From positions 1 through 64,000 of the forward strand of contig NZ_VTDM01000008.1 of NCBI RefSeq assembly GCF_015627105.1: a stretch of DNA of 64,000 bases, read 5' to 3'. Of the stretch, positions 28,001-36,802 are shown piece after piece. Positions within the stretch are counted from its first letter, which is position 1. Each line of letters begins with the position of its first letter. Both the position numbers and the translations under genes were made by a program. The notes under the pieces are model-generated. The model saw only the letters and a program-made list of their open reading frames with translations, ran no database searches and was not told the DNA's origin. This stretch comes from Acinetobacter baretiae (GTDB taxonomy: Bacteria > Pseudomonadota > Gammaproteobacteria > Pseudomonadales > Moraxellaceae).

Positions 28001-28096
28001 CGTGAAATCGTGAAATCGTGAAATCGTGAAATCGTGAAATCGTGAAATCGTGAAATCGTGAAATCGTGAAATCGTGAAATCGTGAAATCGTGAAAT
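28001..28096. repeat. Tandem repeat, 12 perfect copies of CGTGAAAT
   Basis: The octamer CGTGAAAT is repeated 12 times without a mismatch over 96 bases. It lies between the convergent RND and ABC-2 operons, 55 bp after one stop and 44 bp before the other. The unit length is not a multiple of three, but no gene crosses it. A perfect array suggests recent slippage and a copy number that varies between strains. Confidence 0.97.
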
Positions 28097-28137
28097 TTGG
28101 GTTGATCAAGTATATTCAGTTCAATTGAAATTTCACG
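28089..28137. repeat. Inverted repeat formed by the last repeat unit and a single inverted copy
   Basis: CGTGAAATTT (28089-28098) is the exact reverse complement of AAATTTCACG (28128-28137), separated by 29 bases. Every one of the 12 units offers an 8-base alternative partner for the inverted copy. It could act as a shared terminator hairpin for the two convergent operons. Confidence 0.75.
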
Positions 28138-28140
28138 AAT

Positions 28141-29232
28141 TTATCGTTGTAATCTTCTATGTGCAAGTAATATAAACACAATACCACTTACACTTAAAAA
28201 TATAAGTTTTGGTATGACAATGCTTGTAGGTACACCCATTTGATTTAACTGTACAAACATTTGAATGGCATGAGTAGAAGGTAAGCACAAGCTTAGCCAC
28301 TGCAAAGGTAGCGGCATAGACTGTAATGGCCAAGATGTTCCACTTAATAAAAAAAATACAATAGATAAAGGAACAAGAACGTGTCCAACTCTTTCAGGCA
28401 TATCGAAAAAGGTGGCAATAAACATACTTAAGCCAATGATACAGCTGACAAAAATGGGCACAGCAATGAGCATACCTACAAAATTGCCTCCTCTTGGATA
28501 ATCGTATAACCAAAATATAAAGCCAAATAAATAAAAACAAGCTAAACAACCAATGGTCAAAATAGCTGTAAAAAACCCAAAAAACTCACTTGGTTTGGGT
28601 TTCCAGACATTTTTTTCTCGATAACCTGCAACAAGCATCCCCACACCGAGCAAAATGGTTTGGTGAATAATTAAAGGTGCAACAGCTGGAAAAATATAGC
28701 TTCCATAGCCTGACAATGTATTAAATAAGGGAATTTGATGAATTGGAAGTTCAGGACGAAAATGACTAATCTGACTAAAACGCTCTACGTGATCTTGTAT
28801 GACATTTTCTAAAGAGGTTGCAAGTCCTGACGCAATTTGTTTCACACGAATTAAATATGCCGAACTAATATAAAGACCTACACCTGTATTTTTTGGATTA
28901 GCCAATAAATCGGAAGAGAGGTGTTCAGGAAGCAATAAAATGGCATCGGCTTTTTGTGCTTGAACGTATTGTTGTGCTTCTAAAAAATTAGATGTCACTT
29001 GAGTAATGTGAATATTTGGATTTGATCGTATGGTATGAATAATTTGTTGAGTTAAAACACTGTGTTCTTGATCGACAATAATAATCGGTAAATCTTCAGC
29101 CTGTTGTGCTTTATAGGCAGTTGGGTAAAAAAAACCATAGAGTATTGAGCCTAAAACCAAGGTGGTAAATACAGCAGAGAAACGTTTAATCTCTTTAAAG
29201 GTATGAAGAAAATGAAAAACAAATGACTTCAT
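28141..29232 (-). CDS. ABC-2 type permease subunit, second of a pair
   Basis: 363-residue inner-membrane protein. One N-terminal helix (about 20-36) is followed by a periplasmic part of about 130 residues that reads as an ABC-2/YhgE-type sensor region (IIIVDQEHSVLTQQIIHTIRSN), then five or six helices from about residue 170. The topology is that of the YhhJ/YbhR-type permeases. I see no Walker A, Walker B or ABC signature. The ATG overlaps the end of the upstream permease by four bases. Substrate unknown, export likely, since it sits with HlyD and TolC proteins. Confidence 0.85.
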   Translation of the reverse strand: MKSFVFHFLHTFKEIKRFSAVFTTLVLGSILYGFFYPTAYKAQQAEDLPIIIVDQEHSVLTQQIIHTIRSNPNIHITQVTSNFLEAQQYVQAQKADAILLLPEHLSSDLLANPKNTGVGLYISSAYLIRVKQIASGLATSLENVIQDHVERFSQISHFRPELPIHQIPLFNTLSGYGSYIFPAVAPLIIHQTILLGVGMLVAGYREKNVWKPKPSEFFGFFTAILTIGCLACFYLFGFIFWLYDYPRGGNFVGMLIAVPIFVSCIIGLSMFIATFFDMPERVGHVLVPLSIVFFLLSGTSWPLQSMPLPLQWLSLCLPSTHAIQMFVQLNQMGVPTSIVIPKLIFLSVSGIVFILLAHRRLQR

Positions 29233-30359
29233 ATTTCAGCCTGCTTGCTTATTTTTTTTAAGCAGAATAAAGACAATAAATAGCCAATCATACAAAAAAG
29301 AATAAGGATCAAAAAAGGAGGGATTGAAATCTGTGTGGGGCTTCCAACCACCCATTGTTGGGTTTGTAACCTTACATAAGGCGTATAAGGAATGAGATTT
29401 GACCAAAATTGTGTAAAAAGTGGGGCATTGTTTAATGGAAGTGTAACACCTGCAAAACTTAAAGATGATCCGCCATAAATCGCAATCATTCCAAATGTGC
29501 GTGTTAAATCTTTCAAAGCAAGTGTCATTGCTGTGATTAACAGGGCATAGCTTAAATATAATAAAAATAAAGCCGCCAATAAAAGAAAAATATTTCCAGC
29601 AATAAACCAACCTCGAATTACAGTCAGCCAAAATAACCACAGTAGTGACCAACCAAATAAAATAGTTGTATGAACTATGGCTTTCGCAAAAATTGCTTGA
29701 CTAAAAGAGGTATGATCTAACCACTGTCGTATCGTTTTAAATTTTATTTCTTGCCCGACAGAAAATGAAATCGAACAACAAATAATTAAATGAAGCAATG
29801 CAGGAATAAGAAATGGTTCTAAAAACAACTCATAGTTTAGTGTTGGATTAAATAGTGGAGAAATTTTAATATGAGGTGTAGAAATATCTAAATAGGGAAT
29901 ATTGTTTCTAAAATGGTTGTTTTTAAGAAAGTCTATAGTGGCTTCTGCGGTAGATTGAAGCATCGCAGAGGATATGGTGTTTCCAATACTAAAAAAAGAT
30001 TGATTATAAGTGATCGCAATCTGAGCGTCTTGACCTTGTACTAAGCGCTTTTCTGCACCCTCTGGAATAATGACATACCCCCAGATATTCGTTTGATTTA
30101 ACGCTTTTTCAGCATCGGTTTGATTGTTGGTGTGTAGCTGTATGTACAATGAATGATTTAATGTCAAATAGTCGGTAATGTTTGCACTTAACTGAGTTTG
30201 ATCTTGATCAATGATTGCAATGGGGAGATGTTCAGGTTTACCTTGCATCAACATACTGCTAAAAATAATAATAATGAGCAGAGGTGTAATGGTGAGCATA
30301 GATAAATCCCACAAGTGGGTCTTTAAATAAGTAAGCTCTCGCCAAATTGCTTTAAGCAT
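29229..30359 (-). CDS. ABC-2 type permease subunit, first of a pair
   Basis: 376 residues with the same layout as its neighbour: a helix at about 20-36, a long extracytoplasmic part (AIIDQDQTQLSANITDYL), then a cluster of about five helices ending at the C-terminus. A NPTLNYELFLEPFLIPALLH stretch precedes TM2, as in YhhJ-like proteins. There is no nucleotide-binding motif. The ATG overlaps the HlyD stop by one base, so the genes are tightly coupled. The two permeases are similar in plan but clearly diverged, suggesting a heterodimer. Confidence 0.85.
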   Translation of the reverse strand: MLKAIWRELTYLKTHLWDLSMLTITPLLIIIIFSSMLMQGKPEHLPIAIIDQDQTQLSANITDYLTLNHSLYIQLHTNNQTDAEKALNQTNIWGYVIIPEGAEKRLVQGQDAQIAITYNQSFFSIGNTISSAMLQSTAEATIDFLKNNHFRNNIPYLDISTPHIKISPLFNPTLNYELFLEPFLIPALLHLIICCSISFSVGQEIKFKTIRQWLDHTSFSQAIFAKAIVHTTILFGWSLLWLFWLTVIRGWFIAGNIFLLLAALFLLYLSYALLITAMTLALKDLTRTFGMIAIYGGSSLSFAGVTLPLNNAPLFTQFWSNLIPYTPYVRLQTQQWVVGSPTQISIPPFLILILFCMIGYLLSLFCLKKISKQAEI

Positions 30360-31426
30360 TAGTGTGCCTCTTGTACTTTAAAAATCACACTCATGCCCTC
30401 TTTCAAAGGAATATTACGATCTTCAGGAGTGAGGTGAAGTTTAAAGCTTCGAATGTCATAGCCACCTGTTTGGCGAGTAGTTTTGATGGTTGCAAAATCA
30501 CCCTGAGGGTCAATATTTTTAATTTTAAACATCATGTTTTGACGAAGAGCAGGGACATATCCTTCCATACTATTTTTTTTATAAATGTTAGCGTATTGAT
30601 CTTCACGGATATTTAAACTGACCCAAAGGTGATCAGTATCTATAATGTCAATAACAGGTACACCTGTAGCCACCAGTTCAGAAGGATTACCATAAATATT
30701 TGAAATTGTGCCACGAATAGGTGAGCGTAATTGAGTTTCAGTTTCTAAAGACTTCACTTCATTGACAGCTGCTTGAGCAATTTCAACTTGAGCATCTGCC
30801 ATAGATTTTTGTTCGGTTGTACTGCCATCTTTTGCACGTTTATATTGTTGATAAGCAGCTTCTGTCATTTGTGCAGATGATTGCTGTGCTGCATACATTT
30901 CATCTCTACGTTGTCTAGAAATAACACCTTCTTTGTAAAGATTTTCACCACGTCCATAGGTGGTATGTGCTAGTTGTTGCTGTGCTTTTAAGCCTTGCCA
31001 GTTTGCATAAAGACTTGCAAGATTTTCTTCACGTGTACCACGATTTGTGGTGGCTTGTAGTGCCAAAGCTGACTGTAAAGAGGCTAAAGCTTGCTGTTTT
31101 TTTGCATCAATTTCAGGGCTGTGTAAACGAATAAGCGGTTGTTCTTTGTTAACGATTTGACCTTCAGACACATAAATTTCATCAATACGGCTAATGAGTT
31201 TTGTACTTACATGAATGACTTCAGCTTGAACACGACCCTGAATCGAAACGGGTTCAGGCTGATAGCTTTTCCATAGTCCAAAACCGATCAGTAAAGGAAT
31301 AATGATCAAAATAAAGATAAAAATAATGGTTTTGCGTAAGTTTTTAGATGGTTTAGGTGCATGTTGAGATTGGTTTTCTAATGTATGTTCAGTCGACGTA
31401 TTCTTTTCGTTGTATTGTTCGCTCAT
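30359..31426 (-). CDS. HlyD-family membrane fusion protein
   Basis: 355 residues. A cytoplasmic hydrophilic N-terminus (1-30) is followed by a single membrane helix (about 31-50), a lipoyl half-motif (VSTKLISRIDEIYVSEGQIVNKEQPLIRLHS), a helical hairpin (about 115-230, with DAQVEIAQAAVNEVKS), the second lipoyl half (LRSPIRGTISNIYG) and a beta-barrel. It resembles YhiI/EmrA-like adaptors that pair with ABC-2 or MFS exporters. It connects the permeases to the TolC-like channel encoded just upstream (18-base gap). Confidence 0.9.
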   Translation of the reverse strand: MSEQYNEKNTSTEHTLENQSQHAPKPSKNLRKTIIFIFILIIIPLLIGFGLWKSYQPEPVSIQGRVQAEVIHVSTKLISRIDEIYVSEGQIVNKEQPLIRLHSPEIDAKKQQALASLQSALALQATTNRGTREENLASLYANWQGLKAQQQLAHTTYGRGENLYKEGVISRQRRDEMYAAQQSSAQMTEAAYQQYKRAKDGSTTEQKSMADAQVEIAQAAVNEVKSLETETQLRSPIRGTISNIYGNPSELVATGVPVIDIIDTDHLWVSLNIREDQYANIYKKNSMEGYVPALRQNMMFKIKNIDPQGDFATIKTTRQTGGYDIRSFKLHLTPEDRNIPLKEGMSVIFKVQEAH

Positions 31427-31444
31427 GAAGTTCTCTTAAATACA

Positions 31445-32956
31445 TTAATGAATAGATATTGTATTTGATTGGTTGATATATTGAGGGAATTGCTCAATTG
31501 AACCGTTGGCTTGTAACAGTGCAGCGAGTGCTAAAATATATTTATAGGCATTCATTGCAGATTCGGCTTGCATGGCATGATAGACATTTTCAGCATCAAT
31601 TACTTGCGTAGCTGTCCCCATGTTTTCTTTAAAAGATAATGTTTGAATTCGAAGGTTTTCTTGAGCAGCTTGCATATTTTCTTGGAGTAAACGATGCGTA
31701 TGTTGTGCACTTTCCATGGTTGTGTATGCTTTAAAAATTAAATTTTGTAACTCCTGCTTGGCACGTTCGGTCGCTAAAGCACTTGCATCTCGTTGCAGCT
31801 GTGCTGCTTGTACTTGTTTTTTATGGTCTATCCCTGAAAATATATTATATTTTGCAGCAACACCAACCACCCAATTTTCTTTATGATCAATCACATATTC
31901 TCCAAAAGCATACACACTGGGTTTTTGCGATGCACGTTGAAGTTTAATATTTTGATCTGCAAGTTGTGTATCCATTTGCATTTTTCGCAGTAAAGTTGAT
32001 TTATCATCGAGTTGATGAAAAATATTAACCAATGGTTGACTCATTGAACTATTGATAAAAAGTGGTGTGATTAAACGAAAAGTCTGTTCATTTTGTAAAA
32101 GTTGTTGCAATGTAAAATAGCTTTGTTTGAGTTGAATATCTAAAGCATCTAATGTTCTCAAAGAATTATTGTATGCTACTTCAAATGGCATGCGTTGGCC
32201 TTTACTAATAAAACCTTGTTGCTCTAGTTTTACTGCATTGCTGACATGTTTTTGCATGGCATTGACATTAAATTGAGCAATATCTACTAATTTTTTTTGT
32301 AATTGAACATTAAAATAATTTTGAATGACCTCAAATCGCTGATTGTCTTGTTGTTGTTGTACCGTAAGTTCGCCACGTGTGGCCTGTAAAGCAGCCAAAT
32401 TTTTCGTGGCAGAAATAATACCACCTGTATACAGTGGCATAATGACTGAAACAGTAGGCCGAATATCATGGTCTTTAACAACAACATTGGTTTGATCAGG
32501 AATAAGGTTATTTATTCCGTCAGCAATATTTTGATCGCCAATTTGGCTGATTTGTGCGATCGCATCTGAGTTCATGCCAAGTTGAGATCCTACGGTTGAA
32601 ATTTGACGATTTAAATTCTGAGAAACACTTTGATTAATATTATTTTTGATATTGGTCAGTGGAACATCTTGTTCAGCACGAAAAGCATAAGCACGTACAT
32701 TAAAATTAATATTTGGACGTCCTGCATGTTTCACTGCTTCTGCATTGAGTTGTGAAGCACGTTGCAAATTTTGACTGGCCTGAGTGCTGTAGCTGTGACT
32801 TAATGTTTGTTGTTCTGCTTGTTGATAACTGAGGTCATCTGCAAAACTGTGTTGTAAGTAGGTAAATCCGAGTATGAATAAAAGAGATTGAGATATCTTT
32901 ACGTATAAGTTTTTTTTACTTTTCAGCGTCAAGGTTAAACAATGAACATTTTGCAT
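31445..32956 (-). CDS. TolC-family outer-membrane channel
   Basis: 503 residues from the chosen ATG. A signal-like segment reads SQSLLFILGFTYLQHSFA and ends near residue 40, so the N-terminal region before it is unusually long and basic. Two OEP repeats follow: LNAEAVKHAGRPNINF begins the first, and SQKPSVYAFGEYVIDHKEN lies in the second. Gln/Asn-rich loops are common. The frame extends to a TTG at 33052 with no support; the ATG at 32956 has only a weak GAAAGATC site. It is first in a four-gene export operon. Because of the long leader, the true start stays uncertain. Confidence 0.85.
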   Translation of the reverse strand: MQNVHCLTLTLKSKKNLYVKISQSLLFILGFTYLQHSFADDLSYQQAEQQTLSHSYSTQASQNLQRASQLNAEAVKHAGRPNINFNVRAYAFRAEQDVPLTNIKNNINQSVSQNLNRQISTVGSQLGMNSDAIAQISQIGDQNIADGINNLIPDQTNVVVKDHDIRPTVSVIMPLYTGGIISATKNLAALQATRGELTVQQQQDNQRFEVIQNYFNVQLQKKLVDIAQFNVNAMQKHVSNAVKLEQQGFISKGQRMPFEVAYNNSLRTLDALDIQLKQSYFTLQQLLQNEQTFRLITPLFINSSMSQPLVNIFHQLDDKSTLLRKMQMDTQLADQNIKLQRASQKPSVYAFGEYVIDHKENWVVGVAAKYNIFSGIDHKKQVQAAQLQRDASALATERAKQELQNLIFKAYTTMESAQHTHRLLQENMQAAQENLRIQTLSFKENMGTATQVIDAENVYHAMQAESAMNAYKYILALAALLQANGSIEQFPQYINQSNTISIH

Positions 32957-33649
32957 ATGATTATAGATCTTTCGTTTTGATCGTTGTTTTAAGCGATTTT
33001 GGTAAAAATAGTCTATGGAGAAAGTGAAGTCAATCAATGATTCATAGAGCAATCATATATGGCTAAAAAATTATTTTTTATAAATATTAATCAATGATTT
33101 AACTTTTAATCTAAGTTTTAGTACATTGATTATTCTGTAAAATTTATATTTTTTAGTCTTAGTAATCATCACATCATGTTTAATATTATATGCTCGTCAT
33201 AATGCCTGATTTTTCTGTAAAAAGTGAAGTCACTTATTGTAAAGAAACTGCAATAAATCGCAGTATGGCTCAATAAATTTTAATTTGAAAAGTAGTGAAT
33301 TGATGGGTGTATAACACATAATGAAATGACAGGTTTAAATGTTTATGCGCATAAAAACATCAATCTACAGCGTAGTACAAGGTTATACATTCAATGGACT
33401 TATTCATTTCTACTGACTATTGGTAGTAAAACACATCATTTCACAGCTTGTACGATGTGCACTGCAACGTCAGATGAGTGAATACTAAATTATTGAAATA
33501 GTTTTATTTTATAGAATACGCTTACATCTCAGCTTCAAAATTTAGAATGTGCTAAGCATAGAGAGTAAGCGAAAAATCAGCAAATCTCTCTAGTGAGAAC
33601 TGTATTTTACATGATGCATCAATGTGTTTAATTTTAAGTCGCTGAAAAA
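32957..33649. other. About 690-bp region without a recognisable gene
   Basis: It holds the promoter region of the TolC-family gene at its left end. The rest is AT-rich. I see one perfect 7-bp inverted repeat (TAGAGAG 33559-33565 / CTCTCTA 33586-33592) and no open frame with a good start. It could be an insertion scar or hold a small RNA, but nothing proves either. Confidence 0.5.
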
Positions 33650-34267
33650 TCACTGCAAGCCACTAAGAATACTTTGTGCTTTGTTCATTAAAGGCACATT
33701 TTGCTGTTGTTGAGCTGTTTGTAAAACCAATGTCCATAGCTGTCTTTTGGTTTCATGATTTGATGTTAAAGCTGCACCTCGCTGAGCGAGTGCCTGTGCT
33801 TGAGGTATATTGTTTTTGCGTAATGCAATTTGTGCAAGAAAAGCATAGCTGTCACTGCTTTGTGGTGCAATACGCTGCGCTTGCAGTGCTAAATGTTCGG
33901 CACGATCAAACTGCTGTTGTCGAAAAGCTTGTGTGGCTTGATTCATGAGGTTTTGTGCAGCAGGAGGTTGATTGTTTTGAACTGTTGAATTTTTTGCGAC
34001 CACTTTAGGTGGCTGTCTAGTTGGAATAACCACCGTTGTTGCTTGAGGAGGCTGTATTGTCGGAGGTGGCAAGACTTCTTTTGTAATTTCTTCTGTAGGA
34101 TAAGGGTGAATGACCACGCTATTTTCTGGATGAGGCTCAGGCTTGATCGGCTGTGGTATGGGAGTGGGTGCAGGTACAGATACCGATTGAGTTTGTGGTT
34201 TTGGAAGTTGGCTACAGCCGACCATGGTCAGTAAAAGCAACTGACTTATAAATAGTGAGCGTTTCAT
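33650..34267 (-). CDS. Tetratricopeptide-repeat lipoprotein
   Basis: 205 residues. The signal peptide ends in the lipobox MVGC (Cys18), followed by a long Pro-rich linker (to about residue 90) suited to spanning part of the periplasm. A TPR-like helical part (about 105-200) contains LMNQATQAFRQQQFDRAEHLALQAQRI and FLAQIALRKNNIPQAQALAQRG. It follows the PBP1b gene by 57 bp, with a terminator between. Outer-membrane lipoproteins LpoB (enterobacteria) and LpoA (TPR type) activate PBPs, so a PBP1b partner role is an attractive guess, but it is inferred only from lipidation, linker, TPR and position. Confidence 0.82.
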   Translation of the reverse strand: MKRSLFISQLLLLTMVGCSQLPKPQTQSVSVPAPTPIPQPIKPEPHPENSVVIHPYPTEEITKEVLPPPTIQPPQATTVVIPTRQPPKVVAKNSTVQNNQPPAAQNLMNQATQAFRQQQFDRAEHLALQAQRIAPQSSDSYAFLAQIALRKNNIPQAQALAQRGAALTSNHETKRQLWTLVLQTAQQQQNVPLMNKAQSILSGLQ

Positions 34268-34289
34268 CTATTGTTCTCCAATAATTTGT

Positions 34290-34321
34290 AAAAGGCACAG
34301 ACCTAAATGATCTGTGCCTTT
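34290..34321 (-). terminator. Terminator after the PBP1b gene
   Basis: On the minus strand AAAGGCACAGA pairs with TCTGTGCCTTT across a nine-base loop, followed by T-rich DNA. It lies between the PBP1b gene and the lipoprotein gene and may let some transcripts through. Confidence 0.85.
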
Positions 34322-34324
34322 AAA

Positions 34325-36685
34325 TTAGTTTGGTGTAATTTGAATTAAATGTTCAAGAGAGTCAGAGCTACTTTCAGGATCGGAAGAGCTTGGATTTTCT
34401 GCAGGTACTTCATAATTAGGTACTGCACAAGAAATAGCTTGATTAGGTACTTTTTGTGCTAAAAGTGGAACATACATTGCATTTGGACACCCCTGAGCAG
34501 ATAGATACCCTGTTGCTGGGTCAATCCATTGCCACTGTACATCATCAGGTTGTTTAATATTTACAGGTTGCTGGGGAAGCTGTTTCATCACACTTGTCCA
34601 TACAGGGAGTGCTCCTGAAGACCCTGTTAATCCTGTAATTTTGTTGTTGTCTAATCCTAGCCATACCACAGTGACATAGTTACCTGAATAACCTGCAAAC
34701 CATGAGTCACGTGTGTCATTGGTTGTTCCAGACTTTCCTGCTAAATTGAGCGAACTTGGTAGGCTTCTATACGCAGCTTGTCCAGTACCTGAATGCATCA
34801 CTTCTTGTAAACCATAGTTTAAAATATACGCAGCATCGGGGTCTATGGTTTGCTGTACATCTAGGCCATATCGCTCAAGCACTTTGCCATTTTGGTCAAT
34901 AACAGCACGAATGGCTTTGGTTGGATATTTAAATCCACCCGTGGCAAAGTTGCTATAAATACTCAAAACTTCCATAGGTGACATATTCACTGCACCTAAA
35001 AAAGCAGATGGGTAGGGTTGAATATCGCTAGTGACACCAAATTTACGCAAATTGTTGATAAATGCAGGTACACCAAATGTTTGCCCCATGTTTACTGCGG
35101 CGAGGTTGTAGGAGTGTTCAAGTGCTTGCACCATTGGCACCATGCCATGTTCACCTCCACTGTAGTTTTTAGGTGTCCATGTTTTTCCACCACTAGAAAT
35201 GCTTACTGTTGAATCAGGAATCAGTGTTGCCCAATTATATTGTCCAGATTCAATGGCATTAATATAAATTGCAGGTTTGAGTAACGAGCCAACTTGTCTT
35301 TTTGCATCTAATGCACGGTTAAAGCCTGTAAAATCTTCAGATGAACCAACCACTGCAATTAATTCACCATTTTCTGGGCGTTGAATGAGCACAGCACCTT
35401 GTAAATTGTTCAATACTCTTGGATTGCGTTTCACCAAAGCATCGACACTTTGTTTAAACTGATTTTCAACTTTTGTTTGTGCCAATGGGTCAAGTGTAGT
35501 GAAAATTCGTAACCCTTGATTTGTTAAATCTGTGTCTTGATATTCTGCTCGAAGCTGACGTCTAACAATATCCATAAAATCAGGGAAGCGCGTAGGCCCC
35601 ATAGATGGCTTTTCAATGACGGCCAAAGGACGTGCAATTTCTTGTTGATATTGATCTTGAGTGAGTTTCCCCATGATCAACATGTTATTGAGTACCAAAT
35701 TACGGCGTTCTTTTGCACGTTCAGGGTTACGCCATGGGTTATACAACGAAGGCCCTTGAACCAATCCGACTAAAAATGCCTGTTGAGAAATATTGAGCTC
35801 ATTAAGTGGAAGGCCAAAATAAAATTGCGATGCCAAACCGTAGCCATTAATGGAATAATTACCATTTTGACCCAAATGTACTTCGTTTAAATAAGTCTCT
35901 AAAATTTGATCTTTGCTATAGTGCATCTCTAGCAAAACTGCCATAAATGCTTCATTAATTTTACGTTTGTATGTTTGTTCAGGAGATAAAAAGAAGTTTT
36001 TAATTAATTGTTGTGTAAGTGTAGAGCCACCTTGTCTGCGCCCACCTGTAAGATTACTAAAGACAGCACGTGCTGTACCACGTACAGATATCCCGTGATG
36101 GGTGTAAAAATCACGGTCTTCAGTCGCAATGAGTGCATCAATCAATGGTTGAGGAACGTTAGCAAGTTTGATTAATACACGGTCTTCATTATGTTGAGGA
36201 TAAATTCCACCAATCAAAAGCGGTTCTAACCGTGTAATCCCTGTCTCTGATGGATGAGTGGTGTCTACATTAATAATTTGGTCTTGTGCAAAGGTCAGAT
36301 CGAGTATTTGTTCAACCTCTTCGCTATCGCCAAAATTAAAGCCACGAGTATGTATTTCCACATGATTACCATGTGAGAAAAAAGTACCTGGATTTTCTTT
36401 ATTGTCGGCTTTCTTATAACCGAGCATATTGAGCTCTTGTAAAAGGTTACTTTGACTCAGTGGTGCTTGATTGTAGATTTCCAAAGGTCTTGCATAGACT
36501 TTGGCGGGAATGTCCCAACGCTGTCCTTCAAATTTTGAACGTATTACACCATCTAATCGTACCAGATAAATACTCAGAGCAATAAAGCCCACCACAAAAC
36601 AGATCGTAAAGATCAATAGAAAAACACCTAAACCACGTTGCGACTTCATAAAAGATGATAAGCTATCTGAAAATAAACTAGACAA
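34325..36685 (-). CDS. mrcB: Penicillin-binding protein 1B (bifunctional glycosyltransferase / transpeptidase)
   Basis: 786-residue class A PBP that polymerises and cross-links peptidoglycan. An N-terminal membrane helix lies at about 19-42, followed by a UB2H-like region (85-150). The GT51 domain carries EDRDFY (catalytic Glu189) and GGSTLTQQLIKN (219-230). The transpeptidase has the Ser467-LLK tetrad, SYN at 525-527 and KSGT at 651-654. The start codon is probably TTG: AAAAGG stands nine bases before it, while the internal ATG (36649) has no ribosome site. A short ATG-ATT-GTC-TAG frame overlaps this TTG start. It is divergent from nadK. Confidence 0.93.
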   Translation of the reverse strand: MSSLFSDSLSSFMKSQRGLGVFLLIFTICFVVGFIALSIYLVRLDGVIRSKFEGQRWDIPAKVYARPLEIYNQAPLSQSNLLQELNMLGYKKADNKENPGTFFSHGNHVEIHTRGFNFGDSEEVEQILDLTFAQDQIINVDTTHPSETGITRLEPLLIGGIYPQHNEDRVLIKLANVPQPLIDALIATEDRDFYTHHGISVRGTARAVFSNLTGGRRQGGSTLTQQLIKNFFLSPEQTYKRKINEAFMAVLLEMHYSKDQILETYLNEVHLGQNGNYSINGYGLASQFYFGLPLNELNISQQAFLVGLVQGPSLYNPWRNPERAKERRNLVLNNMLIMGKLTQDQYQQEIARPLAVIEKPSMGPTRFPDFMDIVRRQLRAEYQDTDLTNQGLRIFTTLDPLAQTKVENQFKQSVDALVKRNPRVLNNLQGAVLIQRPENGELIAVVGSSEDFTGFNRALDAKRQVGSLLKPAIYINAIESGQYNWATLIPDSTVSISSGGKTWTPKNYSGGEHGMVPMVQALEHSYNLAAVNMGQTFGVPAFINNLRKFGVTSDIQPYPSAFLGAVNMSPMEVLSIYSNFATGGFKYPTKAIRAVIDQNGKVLERYGLDVQQTIDPDAAYILNYGLQEVMHSGTGQAAYRSLPSSLNLAGKSGTTNDTRDSWFAGYSGNYVTVVWLGLDNNKITGLTGSSGALPVWTSVMKQLPQQPVNIKQPDDVQWQWIDPATGYLSAQGCPNAMYVPLLAQKVPNQAISCAVPNYEVPAENPSSSDPESSSDSLEHLIQITPN

Positions 36686-36802
36686 TCATGCGAACCTTTT
36701 CTTAAATTTGCAATAATTATTGTCATAACGATACAAAAACACTGCGTTTTTTCTAGGAACTTACGTGTTATTGTGGATGCTTCATGCAAGGGAGAGCGGA
36801 TG

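Noticed and set aside
28001-28096. CRISPR-like array
   Set aside because: Eight-base units with no spacers and no cas genes; this is a simple tandem repeat.
32957-33052. TTG start for the TolC-family gene with 32 extra residues
   Set aside because: No ribosome site, and the added residues would place the signal segment even further from the N-terminus.
36773-36802. GTG start for nadK with ten more residues
   Set aside because: GGGAGAG lies inside this extension, at proper distance for the ATG at 36803, so the shorter start is better.
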